A stretch of 64,000 bases of DNA from UBA2965 sp036526135. Lineage in GTDB: Bacteria; Pseudomonadota; Gammaproteobacteria; Pseudomonadales; Azotimanducaceae. Each line of letters opens with the position of its first letter. Within the stretch, counting starts at the first letter, position 1. The translations under genes were made by a program, and so were the position numbers. The notes beneath the pieces are model-generated. The model worked only from the letters and a program-made list of their open reading frames with translations, was not told the origin of the DNA and ran no database searches. Shown piece after piece: positions 25,080 to 34,074 of the stretch. The stretch lies in NCBI GenBank assembly GCA_036526135.1, contig DATCZA010000017.1:62001-126000 (forward strand). The letters run 5' to 3'.

Positions 25080-26216
25080 CTATCGGCTTTCCCGAATCCG
25101 CCCGCTGGCGATGCGTTCATTGACTTCACGAAGAATGGCGTCTGCGATGCTTCTGACCGATTCGTCCGTGGCCAGGCCGGCCACCGGGCTCCCGGTCTGC
25201 CCGAGCCTGTCGAGAGGCAGATACAGGAGATTGTTGCCTCCCTCGACGTCGATCATGATCTTGCTCGATCGGCTGAGCACCGACTCCATGGCATCAATGT
25301 AGAGCCGGTCGCGGGTCACTTCCTTGGCGAGGCTGTACTCGGTGAGCAGCTTCTCGAACCGCTCCGCCTCACCCTCGGCGCGAGCAATCACCTGATCGCG
25401 GTAGGCGTTGGCCTGCTCGATCTGCTTCTGCGCTTCACCCCTGGCCTCGGGAATGATGCTTTCCGCGTAAGCGTTGGCTTCGTTGATGACGCGCTGCTCG
25501 TCCTCCTTGGCCTTCTGGACGTCGTTGAACGCGTCGCGCACCTGGTTGGGCGGCGCGCTCTCGTCGATGTTCACCTTGCTCACGAGAATGCCCGTGCCGT
25601 AGGTATCCAGATAGGTCTGAAGCCTGTCCTGGACCTCGGCCGCGATGGCCGCCCGGCCCGCGGTGATGACGTCGTCCATCAAGGAGCTTCCCACGACGTG
25701 GCGCAGCGCGCTTTCCACGGCATGATCGAGGCTGTTCTCGGGGTCGCGGACCATGACCAGAAATTTCAGCGGGTCGTTGACCACGTACTGAACGGTCAGG
25801 CTGACGTCGACGATGTTCTCGTCCTCGGTCAGCATCAGGGCCTGATGATTCTTCGAGTTCACCCTGGTGACGTTGACCTTGCGGACCACGTCGATGATGG
25901 GGGGATTCCAGTGCAGTCCCGGGAGGACGATGTCCTCCTTGGCCGCCCCGAACCGGAACACCACCCCTCGCTCCTGCTCGTCGAGCTGATACAGGCCGAA
26001 CAGACCGTAGGCTACGGCCGCGACGACGAGCACAATGCCCAGCATCCCCGCATTCAAACCGCTGCCATCGCCACCACTGCCGCCGCGCCCACCCCCAAAA
26101 ATGGAGGCAAGCTGGGCCTGCAGCTTCTTGAAAGCTTCATCCAGATCAGGTGGGCCCTGGTCTCCGCGGCTTCCCCACGGGTCCTTGTCACCTCCACCCG
26201 GCTCGTTCCAGGCCAT
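25080..26216 (-). CDS. hflK: FtsH modulator HflK
   Basis: HflK is the larger partner of HflC. The cytoplasmic Gly/Asp-rich N-terminus MAWNEPGGGDKDPWGSRGD and a glycine-rich linker (FGGGRGGSGGDGSG) precede one membrane helix (about 58-80) and the SPFH domain (DEQERGVVFRFG, PGLHWNPPIIDVV). The coiled region contains NEANAYAESIIPEARGEAQK. 378 residues. Order hflX-hflK-hflC is the classical one. Confidence 0.96.
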   Translation of the reverse strand: MAWNEPGGGDKDPWGSRGDQGPPDLDEAFKKLQAQLASIFGGGRGGSGGDGSGLNAGMLGIVLVVAAVAYGLFGLYQLDEQERGVVFRFGAAKEDIVLPGLHWNPPIIDVVRKVNVTRVNSKNHQALMLTEDENIVDVSLTVQYVVNDPLKFLVMVRDPENSLDHAVESALRHVVGSSLMDDVITAGRAAIAAEVQDRLQTYLDTYGTGILVSKVNIDESAPPNQVRDAFNDVQKAKEDEQRVINEANAYAESIIPEARGEAQKQIEQANAYRDQVIARAEGEAERFEKLLTEYSLAKEVTRDRLYIDAMESVLSRSSKIMIDVEGGNNLLYLPLDRLGQTGSPVAGLATDESVRSIADAILREVNERIASGRIRESR

Positions 26217-26237
26217 CTCGTGGTGCTCCGTTAAAGA

Positions 26238-27587
26238 TTAATTGGGCAGGGGCAAGATTCTAGGGACGGCGTCATTGACCTGCAACAGAACCCTGGGCGT
26301 GCGGCCCAGGCGCTCCAGCAGATCGGCGTCCGCACGAACCCGCAGCGCAACCCGTCCGTCCTCGGTGATCTCTTCGCCAAGCACGGCGCCCATTCGATAC
26401 AGCCAGGCGCGCGTCTTGCCATCATCGGCGGGCAGAACCACCTTGGCGGGCTCCGGGGCGACGCCGAGGCGTCTTCCGATGGCTTCGGTGAGCTCGTCCA
26501 GGCCCTCCCCAGTGACCGCGCTGACCGCTACCGCCATGGCGTTCCCGTCCCCGGCCGACCAGACATCGGCGGCCAGCACCGCCCGGCGCTCGGCCGGCGT
26601 GAGCTGATCGATCTTGTTGAAAACCAGGATCGTCGGCAGGTCGGACGCTCCGATCTCGGCGAGAACCTCCCGGACCTGCCCGATCCGCTCGGCGATGTCC
26701 CTGCACCCGGCGTCCACCACATGCAGCAGCAGGTCGGCATTGCTGACCTCTTCGAGCGTCGCCTTGAAGGCATCGACCAGGTCGTGAGGGAGCTGATTGA
26801 TGAAGCCGACGGTGTCGCTCAGCACGACGTCGCCCGCGCCGGGAACCGTCAGTCGCCGCATGGTTGGATCCAGAGTGGCGAACAGCTTGTCCTCGACGAG
26901 CACCCCGGCTCTGGTGAGCGCGTTGAACAGGGTCGACTTGCCGGCGTTCGTGTATCCCACCAGCGAGACCGTGCGGGTGCGGGTGCGGCGCCGACGGCGC
27001 CGGTTCTGATCGCGACGCCGTGCCACCTGCTCCAGCTTGCGCTGAACCCGCTTGATGTGCTCCCCCAGCGCCCGCTGGTCCATCTCGATCTGGGTTTCGC
27101 CCGCACCCCGCAGGCCGATGCCACCCTTCTGACGATCCAGATGCGTCCAACCCCGGACGAGGCGGGTCTGGGCATGTCTGAGCTGCGCCAGCTCCACCTG
27201 CAGCTGACCCTCGTAGGTTCGGGCACGATCCGCAAAGATGTGCAGGATAAGCTCGGTACGCGTGAGCACCCGGCAGAGCAGATCGCGCTCGAGATCGCGC
27301 TGCTGGCCGGCGTTCAGCTCGTTGTTGACGATAAGGAGATCGGCTTCCTGCGAGGCAAGCACCTCGGCGAGCTCGGCGACTTTGCCGGGGCCGACGAACC
27401 ACTTCGGGTGAGGGTTATCCCGCCGCGCCGAGACCACCTGACAGACGTCGACTCCAGCGGAACGGGCAAGCTCGATGGCTTCGAGCTCCGATTCGGCAAG
27501 GACGGCTGCATCGGGCGCCGCAGCGCTCTTCAGGTGAACCTGCAACAGGACCGATCTACGGCCTGCTTCGGGTCGTTCAAAAAACAA
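26238..27587 (-). CDS. hflX: ribosome-associated GTPase HflX
   Basis: HflX is a GTPase that splits stalled 70S ribosomes after stress. The N-terminal HflX domain (ELEAIELARSAG to KWFVGPGKVAELAEVL) and the helical hairpin (YEGQLQVELAQLRH, KGGIGLRGAGETQIEMDQR) precede the G domain with VGYTNAGKSTLFNALT (G1), DPTMRRL (G2), DTVGFI (G3) and VFNKIDQL (G4). The start is TTG with AGGAG five bases before it. A strong stem-loop lies just before that ribosome-binding site. Confidence 0.96.
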   Translation of the reverse strand: MFFERPEAGRRSVLLQVHLKSAAAPDAAVLAESELEAIELARSAGVDVCQVVSARRDNPHPKWFVGPGKVAELAEVLASQEADLLIVNNELNAGQQRDLERDLLCRVLTRTELILHIFADRARTYEGQLQVELAQLRHAQTRLVRGWTHLDRQKGGIGLRGAGETQIEMDQRALGEHIKRVQRKLEQVARRRDQNRRRRRRTRTRTVSLVGYTNAGKSTLFNALTRAGVLVEDKLFATLDPTMRRLTVPGAGDVVLSDTVGFINQLPHDLVDAFKATLEEVSNADLLLHVVDAGCRDIAERIGQVREVLAEIGASDLPTILVFNKIDQLTPAERRAVLAADVWSAGDGNAMAVAVSAVTGEGLDELTEAIGRRLGVAPEPAKVVLPADDGKTRAWLYRMGAVLGEEITEDGRVALRVRADADLLERLGRTPRVLLQVNDAVPRILPLPN

Positions 27588-27597
27588 GTGTGCTCCT

Positions 27598-27636
27598 TTC
27601 AGGCCCGCCTTCCGCCAAGGGAAGAGCCGGCCTGAA
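27598..27636 (-). promoter_or_regulatory. stem-loop between hfq and hflX
   Basis: Arms TTCAGGCC (27629-27636 on the minus strand) and GGCCTGAA (27598-27605) pair perfectly over eight bases; an inner five-base stem CTTCC/GGAAG stacks inside. The structure ends just upstream of the hflX Shine-Dalgarno AGGAG and has no T-tract, so it looks more like an mRNA-stability or translation-control element than a terminator. Confidence 0.55.
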
Positions 27637-27641
27637 CCGGT

Positions 27642-27890
27642 CTATTCCTCCGCAGCCTCTTCGGAGCCGCCGGGCCCCGACAGGCGAACGTTGCGCGAAG
27701 GCACAACGGTCGAGATGGCGTGCTTGTAGACCATCTGGCTCACAGAGTTCCGCAGCAGGACCACGAACTGATCGAACGACTCGATCTGGCCCTGCAGCTT
27801 GATACCGTTGACGAGATAAACTGATACGGGAATGCGCTCCTTGCGCAGGGTGTTGAGATAAGGGTCTTGTAACGAATGCCCTTTTGACAT
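27642..27890 (-). CDS. hfq: RNA chaperone Hfq
   Basis: Hfq is the hexameric Sm-like protein that pairs small RNAs with mRNAs. The core SKGHSLQDPYLNTLRKERIP, YLVNGIKLQGQIESFDQFVVLL and SQMVYKHAISTVVPSR is nearly the enterobacterial one. The tail after residue 67 is short (LSGPGGSEEAAEE), an acidic tip as in other gammaproteobacteria. The ATG at 27890 with GGAG upstream gives 82 residues. It lies between miaA and hflX. Confidence 0.98.
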   Translation of the reverse strand: MSKGHSLQDPYLNTLRKERIPVSVYLVNGIKLQGQIESFDQFVVLLRNSVSQMVYKHAISTVVPSRNVRLSGPGGSEEAAEE

Positions 27891-27976
27891 TTGCAGCTCC
27901 TTCAAGTTCGCCCCCCAATCGACGGCTTTGCAGGACTTTTCGGGGACGCAGCGCTCGTCCTTTTACCGCCACATTC

Positions 27977-28005
27977 ACTATGGCTACAGCCTGCCCATAT
28001 TTCAA
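27977..28005 (-). promoter_or_regulatory. probable promoter of hfq
   Basis: TTGAAA and CATAGT are separated by exactly 17 bases on the minus strand. The -35 box overlaps the miaA stop codon. This would give an hfq transcript with a leader of about 80 bases, in keeping with the internal hfq promoters known in the enterobacterial operon. Confidence 0.5.
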
Positions 28006-28976
28006 GCGCGTCGAGCACTTCCGTGGGGCTGGTCCGCGCGCAGCAGGGCTTGCTCCGCCAGCGCAACCGGGTCGCCCCACTCGACCTCCCTGACCCACGA
28101 CCACCCCCGCAGCCACGTGAGCTGACGCTTGGCGAGCTGCCGCGTCGCCGCGCACGCACGCTCGCGCATCTCGGCTGCGTCGAGCTCGCCCTCGAGATGC
28201 TGCCAGACCTGGCGATAACCCACTGCCCGCATGGACGGAAGGTCCGCGTGAAGATCGCCGCGAGCGCGCAATTGCCGCACCTCTTCCACCAGCCCCCGCT
28301 CCAGCATCCCTGCAAATCGACGGGCGATCCGAGCGTGAAGCCGGTCACGACGGTCGGGCATCAGGGCAATGGTCTCCATCCTCCCGCCAAGGCGCGCCGC
28401 AAAATCGGCGTTGCGCTGCTCCGACCAGAAGTCGGATATGGGCCGGCCGGTGAGGCGGTGAACCTCCAGCGCCCGCTGCAGGCGTTGGGGGTTGTTCGGA
28501 TGAATGACCTGCGCCGCGGCCGGATCCACGGCGCGCAGCTGCTCGTGAAGAGCCTCCCATCCCCGGGACTCCGCCTCGGCAGCGATGGCCCTGCGCAGCT
28601 GCGGATCGGCCTGGGGCAGATCGGCGAGACCTTCCCGAAATGCTCGCAGATACATCATGGTGCCGCCCACCACGACGGGCACGCGACCCGCCGCCCAGGC
28701 CTCCTGAACGAGGCTGTCGGCATCGGCGACGAACTCCGCAGCCGAGTATGGCTCTTTCGGGTCACGGACGTCGATCAGAGCCTGGGGGTGCTCGATCAAG
28801 CTCTCCGGTGAAGGCTTGGCCGTGCCGACGTCCATGCCACGGTAAACGAGGGCGGAATCCATGCTGATCAGGCTGGCCGGCACTCGCCGGGCGATCTCGA
28901 TGGCAAGCTCGGTCTTGCCCACCGCCGTTGGCCCGGTGATCACGAGCGCCACGGAACCCGATGCCGGTACTGTCAT
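28002..28976 (-). CDS. miaA: tRNA dimethylallyltransferase MiaA
   Basis: MiaA attaches a dimethylallyl group to A37 of tRNAs reading UNN codons. The P-loop ITGPTAVGKTELAIEIA opens the protein, followed by ISMDSALVYRGMDVGTAKP, VVGGTMMYLRAFREGLA and the tRNA-binding RHGDLH-like region DLHADLPSMRAVGYRQVW. 324 residues, full length. Located between mutL and hfq, as in most gammaproteobacteria. Confidence 0.97.
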   Translation of the reverse strand: MTVPASGSVALVITGPTAVGKTELAIEIARRVPASLISMDSALVYRGMDVGTAKPSPESLIEHPQALIDVRDPKEPYSAAEFVADADSLVQEAWAAGRVPVVVGGTMMYLRAFREGLADLPQADPQLRRAIAAEAESRGWEALHEQLRAVDPAAAQVIHPNNPQRLQRALEVHRLTGRPISDFWSEQRNADFAARLGGRMETIALMPDRRDRLHARIARRFAGMLERGLVEEVRQLRARGDLHADLPSMRAVGYRQVWQHLEGELDAAEMRERACAATRQLAKRQLTWLRGWSWVREVEWGDPVALAEQALLRADQPHGSARRA

Positions 28977-28989
28977 GGGATCGATGGGT

Positions 28990-30765
28990 CTACTGCCCGC
29001 GAAGGAATAGCCGGTCCAGCTCCGCCATGGACTGAACCATGTACGTGGGCCTGCCGTGATTGCACTGCCCGGCGTTGTCCGTGACTTCCATCTCCCGCAG
29101 CAGCGCGTTCATCTCAGCCAGAGTGAGCTCACGGTTCGCACGCACGGACCCGTGGCAGGCCATGGTAGCCAGCAGATCATGCTGCCGGTTCCGGACCTGC
29201 TCGCTTGAACCGAGCTCGGCCAGGTCCGCCAGGACGTCGCGAACGAGCTCCTCAGCATTGGCGCCGGCCAGAAGCGCGGGGACCGCGCGCACCATCAGGC
29301 TCTGCGTCCCGGATCTGTCTAAGGAAAGACCAGTGGCCGAGACGACGTCCTCGAACTGCTCGAGCAGATCCGCATCGCGCGCGCTGACGCTCACCGGCAC
29401 GGGAACCAGCAGACGTTGCTGCGGCACGCCTTCCGTATCCATCTGTCGCTTGAGCTTTTCGTAGGTCACGCGCTCGTGAGCCGCGTGCACGTCCACAACG
29501 ACCAGCCCGTCCGCGTTCTGAGCCAGGATGTAGACACCGTGCAGCTGAGCGACGGCATAGCCGAGCGGCGGAATCGGCTGGTCGGATTCTGTGACCGTGA
29601 TCGGCGCGCCGTGCTCGGCGAACGCTTCCTGCAGGCTCCGCGGGGCCGGCGGAAAAGGCCGATCCTGGACCGCGTGAGGCAGACCCAGCCCGGCCTGGCG
29701 CCCCTGAGTCCACGACCCCCGGGAACCGGTCGCCGCCGCTTCGCCCGCAACAGGCGCGGCCACGGCATCCGGCCGCACCTCGCGAAGCGCTCTGGCCAGA
29801 GTACCGAAGATGAAATCGTGAACCGACCGCGCCTCGCGAAACCGGACCTCGTGCTTCGTCGGGTGCACGTTCACGTCAACGGCGTCCGCCGGCAGCTCCA
29901 GGTAAAGGGAAAAGACCGGCTGCCGGCCACCGAAAAGGACGTCCCGGTAAGCCTGGCGAACGGCGTGGGCGACGAGCTTGTCTCGCACCACGCGCCCGTT
30001 CACATAGAAATACTGCTGATCCGCCTGGCTGCGGGAATAGGTGGGCAACCCGACCCACCCCCACAACCTGAGCTCCCCGCGCGTCTCGTCCAGGGCCACC
30101 GAGCGCTTCACGAAGGCCTCGCCAATTACCCGGGCAAGTCGCAGCTCGGGGTCTCCTGCCGGCAGCGACAGAACCGACCGGGTGCCGCCATGGCGCAGCT
30201 CGAAGGCGACGTCGAACCGGCACAGGCTGATGCGCCGGAGCACCTGATCTACTTGTGACTGCTCGGTGCGCTCGGTCTTCAGGAACTTGCGTCGGGCCGG
30301 AGTGTTGAAAAAGAGATCGCGCACCTCCACCGTCGTCCCCCTTGGGTGGGCGGCGGGACCGATGTGAACGTCTCCCGGGCCATCCACTTCCAGGCGGGTT
30401 CCGTGAGCGGCCTCGGCCGTTGCCGAGGTGATCGTCAGCCTGGCCACCGACGCCACGCTGGCCAGCGCCTCCCCGCGGAAACCGAGGCTGCCGATGCCGA
30501 CCAGGTCGTCGGGTCCCGAGATCTTGCTGGTGGCGTGTCTGGCGACGGCCAGCGGCAGGTCGGCCGCATCGATGCCCTCGCCGTCGTCGCTGACGAGGAC
30601 GCGCTTCATGCCGCCCAGCTCGGTCTCCAGCCGAACCGACCTGGCGCCGGCGTCAAGGCTGTTCTCGACGAGTTCCTTGACTAAAGAAGCCGGGCGCTCG
30701 ACCACCTCGCCTGCCGCGATCTGGTTGGCAACGAAGGGCTGGAGTACTTGAATTCGACCGGCCAT
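28990..30765 (-). CDS. mutL: DNA mismatch repair protein MutL with endonuclease-type motifs
   Basis: MutL couples mismatch recognition by MutS to strand removal. The GHKL ATPase has ELVENSLDAGA, VSDDGEGIDAADL and GFRGEALASVA. The C-terminal half carries VDVHAAHERVTYEKL, close to the DQHA(x)2E(x)4E endonuclease motif, together with ATMACHGSVRANREL and CNHGRPTYM, the other metal-site elements. This suggests a MutL that nicks DNA itself, as in bacteria without MutH. 591 residues; miaA follows by 13 bases. Confidence 0.95.
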   Translation of the reverse strand: MAGRIQVLQPFVANQIAAGEVVERPASLVKELVENSLDAGARSVRLETELGGMKRVLVSDDGEGIDAADLPLAVARHATSKISGPDDLVGIGSLGFRGEALASVASVARLTITSATAEAAHGTRLEVDGPGDVHIGPAAHPRGTTVEVRDLFFNTPARRKFLKTERTEQSQVDQVLRRISLCRFDVAFELRHGGTRSVLSLPAGDPELRLARVIGEAFVKRSVALDETRGELRLWGWVGLPTYSRSQADQQYFYVNGRVVRDKLVAHAVRQAYRDVLFGGRQPVFSLYLELPADAVDVNVHPTKHEVRFREARSVHDFIFGTLARALREVRPDAVAAPVAGEAAATGSRGSWTQGRQAGLGLPHAVQDRPFPPAPRSLQEAFAEHGAPITVTESDQPIPPLGYAVAQLHGVYILAQNADGLVVVDVHAAHERVTYEKLKRQMDTEGVPQQRLLVPVPVSVSARDADLLEQFEDVVSATGLSLDRSGTQSLMVRAVPALLAGANAEELVRDVLADLAELGSSEQVRNRQHDLLATMACHGSVRANRELTLAEMNALLREMEVTDNAGQCNHGRPTYMVQSMAELDRLFLRGQ

Positions 30766-30788
30766 GGCCCGTCATTCTCGCAGAAGGC

Positions 30789-32099
30789 TCACGATGCTGG
30801 AATGACGATCACCTGCCCCACCCGGATCCGGTCTCCCGCGATCCCGTTGGCTTCCCTCAGGCGCCGCGTGCTGGTGCCGTACCTGACCGCAATGTCGGAG
30901 AGGGTATCGCCCCGCTCTATGGTGTAACGAACCGGCCCGCTTTCCCGCTGCCAGGCAAGCAGCGTTCCCGGCGGAGCGGAGCGCGTCATGTAGCTTCGAA
31001 CGCCCTCGAACAACGCGCTGGCGATCTTGTCCTGAAACCGGGCGCTGGCCAGGCGGTTGGCCTCCGCCGGGTTCGAGATGTAGCCCGTCTCCACGAGCAG
31101 CGATGGCACGTCGGGGGATTTGAGCACCGCGAAGCCCGCCTGCTCCACCCGGCTCTTGTGGAGCTTGGTGACGCGGGCCATCTGGCCGAGAACCGACTTG
31201 GCCGCCTCGTGGCTGGCCGCCTGCTTGGCGCTGGTGGACAGATCGAGCAGCACGTGGTTCAGCAGATCGTCATCGTGATCCAGGCTGACGCCCCCCACGC
31301 CGCCGATGAGGTCGGACCGGTTCTCCTTTTCCGCCATCCAGCGCGCGGTCTCGCTGGTCGCCCCCTGGGAGGAGAGGGTGTAGACGGAAGCGCCCGAGAC
31401 TTCGGGGCTGCGGAACGAATCCGCGTGAATCGACACGAACAGGTCGGCCCGGGACCGGCGTGCCAGGTCCACCCGTTTGCGAAGGGCGATGTAGTAGTCG
31501 CCGTCCCGCACCATGAAGGCCTTGTAGCCGTTGGTTGCGTTGAGCCTCGCTTCGAGCTTGCGCGCGATCCTCAGGACCACGTCCTTCTCACGCACCTTCC
31601 CTGGCCCGAGCGCGCCCGGATCCTCCCCCCCGTGACCGGCATCGATGGCGACGATCACGTCACGCCGGTCATCGGCCTTCGGCGCAGCCGGCGCGGCGGG
31701 TTTCGGTGCGGCGCCGAAAAGATCGACCACCAGACGGTGGCCGTACGCGGCAACCGGTTCGAGCGCGAAAGCCTTCGGCTCGAGGGGGGCGGAAACGTCC
31801 AGCACCACCCGATAGTCGCGTCCCCTCGGCGCTGCGCGAATGTTCTTCACACGGCTCGATTTAGTCCCGGTCCGCGAAGGATCGAAGTCGTTTCCCGCGG
31901 TGGTGTCCTTGAGATCGATGACCACCCGGTCCGGGTTGCGCAACGTGAAATAAGAGAACTCGACAGGTGCGGCCACGTCGAAAACCACGCGGGTGTGATC
32001 GGGGGCCTCGTGCAGGCGCACTCGGTCCAGCTTGCCAGCCGAGGATGGCGGCGCGTAACAAAGGAGCAGAAATGCGCTAACGAGCAGCTTCGACTTCAA
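30789..32099 (-). CDS. amiB: N-acetylmuramoyl-L-alanine amidase with AMIN and LysM domains
   Basis: The enzyme cleaves peptide stems from septal peptidoglycan in the periplasm. Residues 1-21 are a signal peptide (LLVSAFLLLCYAPPSSAG). An AMIN domain (about 25-125), the Amidase_3 catalytic domain (AIDAGHGGEDPGALGPG to VETGYISNPAEANRL) with zinc-binding His/Glu, and one C-terminal LysM (YTIERGDTLSDIAVRYGTS) make up 436 residues. The start overlaps the tsaE stop by 23 bases. Position between tsaE and mutL is the amiB position of enterobacteria. Confidence 0.95.
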   Translation of the reverse strand: MKSKLLVSAFLLLCYAPPSSAGKLDRVRLHEAPDHTRVVFDVAAPVEFSYFTLRNPDRVVIDLKDTTAGNDFDPSRTGTKSSRVKNIRAAPRGRDYRVVLDVSAPLEPKAFALEPVAAYGHRLVVDLFGAAPKPAAPAAPKADDRRDVIVAIDAGHGGEDPGALGPGKVREKDVVLRIARKLEARLNATNGYKAFMVRDGDYYIALRKRVDLARRSRADLFVSIHADSFRSPEVSGASVYTLSSQGATSETARWMAEKENRSDLIGGVGGVSLDHDDDLLNHVLLDLSTSAKQAASHEAAKSVLGQMARVTKLHKSRVEQAGFAVLKSPDVPSLLVETGYISNPAEANRLASARFQDKIASALFEGVRSYMTRSAPPGTLLAWQRESGPVRYTIERGDTLSDIAVRYGTSTRRLREANGIAGDRIRVGQVIVIPAS

Positions 32100-32511
32100 T
32101 ACGACGACCTTCGTCTTCCACGCGCAGGGTTATCTCGAGATCAGGCGGAGGCAGGCGATCGGCCGCTCGCTCCGGCCACTCCACGAGCTTGATGGCATCT
32201 GCGTCCATCAGCTCGTCAAATCCGATGAACTCGAGTTCCCGGCTGTCCCCTATTCGATAAAAATCGAAATGCAGGACGACACACGACGTCAATTCATAAG
32301 GCTCGAGCAGAGTATACGTGGGACTCTTGACCGAACCGGAATGACCTAAACCCGCGAGTATGCCCCTGACCAGGGTTGTCTTTCCAGCACCGAGGTCCCC
32401 ATGCAGCAGCACCAGATCGCCGGGCTCGAGCCGGACCGCCAGGTCGCGCCCGAACGCCTCCGTGGCTTCCGCGTCCGGCAGAAACACGGATTCCACCGCG
32501 ACCGGTCTCAC
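32077..32511 (-). CDS. tsaE: tRNA threonylcarbamoyladenosine ATPase TsaE
   Basis: TsaE is the P-loop ATPase that works with TsaB/TsaD in making t6A37 in ANN-reading tRNAs. LVLLHGDLGAGKTTLVRGIL is the Walker A box, SPTYTLLEPYE and LHFDFYRIGDSRELEFIGFDEL are family signatures. The GTG start at 32511 overlaps the nnrD stop (GTGA) and yields 144 residues, the family length; the open reading farther upstream is antisense noise inside nnrD. Confidence 0.95.
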   Translation of the reverse strand: MRPVAVESVFLPDAEATEAFGRDLAVRLEPGDLVLLHGDLGAGKTTLVRGILAGLGHSGSVKSPTYTLLEPYELTSCVVLHFDFYRIGDSRELEFIGFDELMDADAIKLVEWPERAADRLPPPDLEITLRVEDEGRRIEVEAAR

Positions 32512-34007
32512 TGCTCGGCGGCCGCCAGCATGGACACCACTTCCGGCAGAAGATCCGTTGCTAGCATGCTGCGTTGACCGACTTGTCTTGCCACCACATC
32601 GGCGGCGGCGCTGTGCAGACATACGCCCCTGACGGCAGCACTGAGGAGCACATCGTGCTGGGCGAGCAGCCCGCCGATGATCCCGCTCAGCACGTCGCCC
32701 ATGCCTGCGCTGGCCATCCCGGGATTGCCGTGACCGCAAACGCCTGCCAGGCGGCTCGTCGAGCCGAGATGTTCGGCAATAAGCGTTCCGGCGCCCTTGA
32801 GCACGGCGACGCCGGCAACCTTCTCCGCCAGATGCTCGACCGCCGTCACCCGGTCTGCCTGGATCGCGGCAGAGGTGCTGTCGAGCAGCATCGCCGCTTC
32901 TCCCGAATGCGGGGTGATGATGACGGGCGCCGTCGGCTCCAGCGCGCCTGTCGCGAGCCAGTAAAGACCATCAGCATCGATCACGGCCGGTTTGCCGAGG
33001 GCCAGCGCTTCCCGCGACAGCCGCTCGCCCCACGCGCTTCGGCCGAGGCCGGGTCCCAGCACGATGGTCGTTGCCCGGGCGAGGACCTCGCGCCTGCTCT
33101 GGTCGTCGTCGGCATCCACGACCATCAGCTCCGGGCGCCGGGCGAGTATGGCCGGCCGGTGGGCTGGGCGGGTCACGACGCTCACCAGCCCGGCGCCAAC
33201 CCGCAGCGCGGCTTCCCCGGCCATCAGCGCGGCGCCGCCCATGGTGTGGTCGCCGCCAACGACCACGAGGTGGCCGAGCGCCTGCTTGTAGGCATTGGCA
33301 TCCCGAGCGGGCAGCGCTTCCAGGTTTTCGTGCAGCAGGAGGGCAGTGCCGGCTACCGAGTCGTACACCTGATCAGGCACGCCGAGGCCGGCAAGCACCA
33401 GGTTGCCGCAGAACGATGCACCCGGCCCGGTGACCAGCCCCAGCTTGCGAGCGATGAAGGTCACCGTGACGTCGGCCCTGACCGAAGGCTCACATGCCGC
33501 GCCGGTGTCCGCATCCACGCCGGTAGGTACGTCCACCGCGAGCACGCTGATCCCCGAGCCGTTGACGGCCTCGACCTGCTCGCGATAGGCCGGCTTCAGC
33601 TCTCCCTTGATGCCCGTGCCCAGCAGAGCGTCGACCAGTACATCGCCACGCAGCGCTCTTTCCGGTCCCGGCTCGATGAGGACGCCACGCTCGACGGCCC
33701 AGTCTCTCGCCCGCGCGGCGTCGCCCGCGAGGTCCGCGGCATCGCCCAGCTGGACCAGCTGCACGGCCATGCCGATTTCCCGGGCGAGCCCGCCGATGAC
33801 ATACCCGTCCCCCGCGTTGTTGCCCTTGCCGCACAGGATCGTGAGGCACGAGGCATCGGGCCAGCGGGCCAGCAGCTCGGAGAAGGCGGCGCGCCCGGCA
33901 CGCATCATGAGCTCGAAGCCGGGAATCCCGAACTCCTCGATGGCGATGCGGTCGAGCTCGCGGCACTCGCGGCCGGTGTAAACGCGATTCAGGGCTCGAT
34001 CCTCCAC
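32508..34007 (-). CDS. nnrD: bifunctional NAD(P)HX epimerase/dehydratase
   Basis: The protein repairs hydrated NADH and NADPH. The N-terminal YjeF_N epimerase (about 1-215) has LTILCGKGNNAGDGYVIGGLA and the C-terminal ADP-dependent dehydratase has LGPGLGRSAWG, AVIDADGLYWLA, ITPHSGEAAMLL and NPGMASAGMGDVLSGIIGGLL. 499 residues, start GTG. It is first of a coupled chain nnrD-tsaE-amiB, and is divergent from queG with very little spacer. Confidence 0.95.
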   Translation of the reverse strand: MEDRALNRVYTGRECRELDRIAIEEFGIPGFELMMRAGRAAFSELLARWPDASCLTILCGKGNNAGDGYVIGGLAREIGMAVQLVQLGDAADLAGDAARARDWAVERGVLIEPGPERALRGDVLVDALLGTGIKGELKPAYREQVEAVNGSGISVLAVDVPTGVDADTGAACEPSVRADVTVTFIARKLGLVTGPGASFCGNLVLAGLGVPDQVYDSVAGTALLLHENLEALPARDANAYKQALGHLVVVGGDHTMGGAALMAGEAALRVGAGLVSVVTRPAHRPAILARRPELMVVDADDDQSRREVLARATTIVLGPGLGRSAWGERLSREALALGKPAVIDADGLYWLATGALEPTAPVIITPHSGEAAMLLDSTSAAIQADRVTAVEHLAEKVAGVAVLKGAGTLIAEHLGSTSRLAGVCGHGNPGMASAGMGDVLSGIIGGLLAQHDVLLSAAVRGVCLHSAAADVVARQVGQRSMLATDLLPEVVSMLAAAEQ

Positions 34008-34074
34008 ATCACCGTCGATGAAGACCAGGCATTATACTGGGTGGCTTCCCCGCCGATACGTGGATTCAGAGCGG

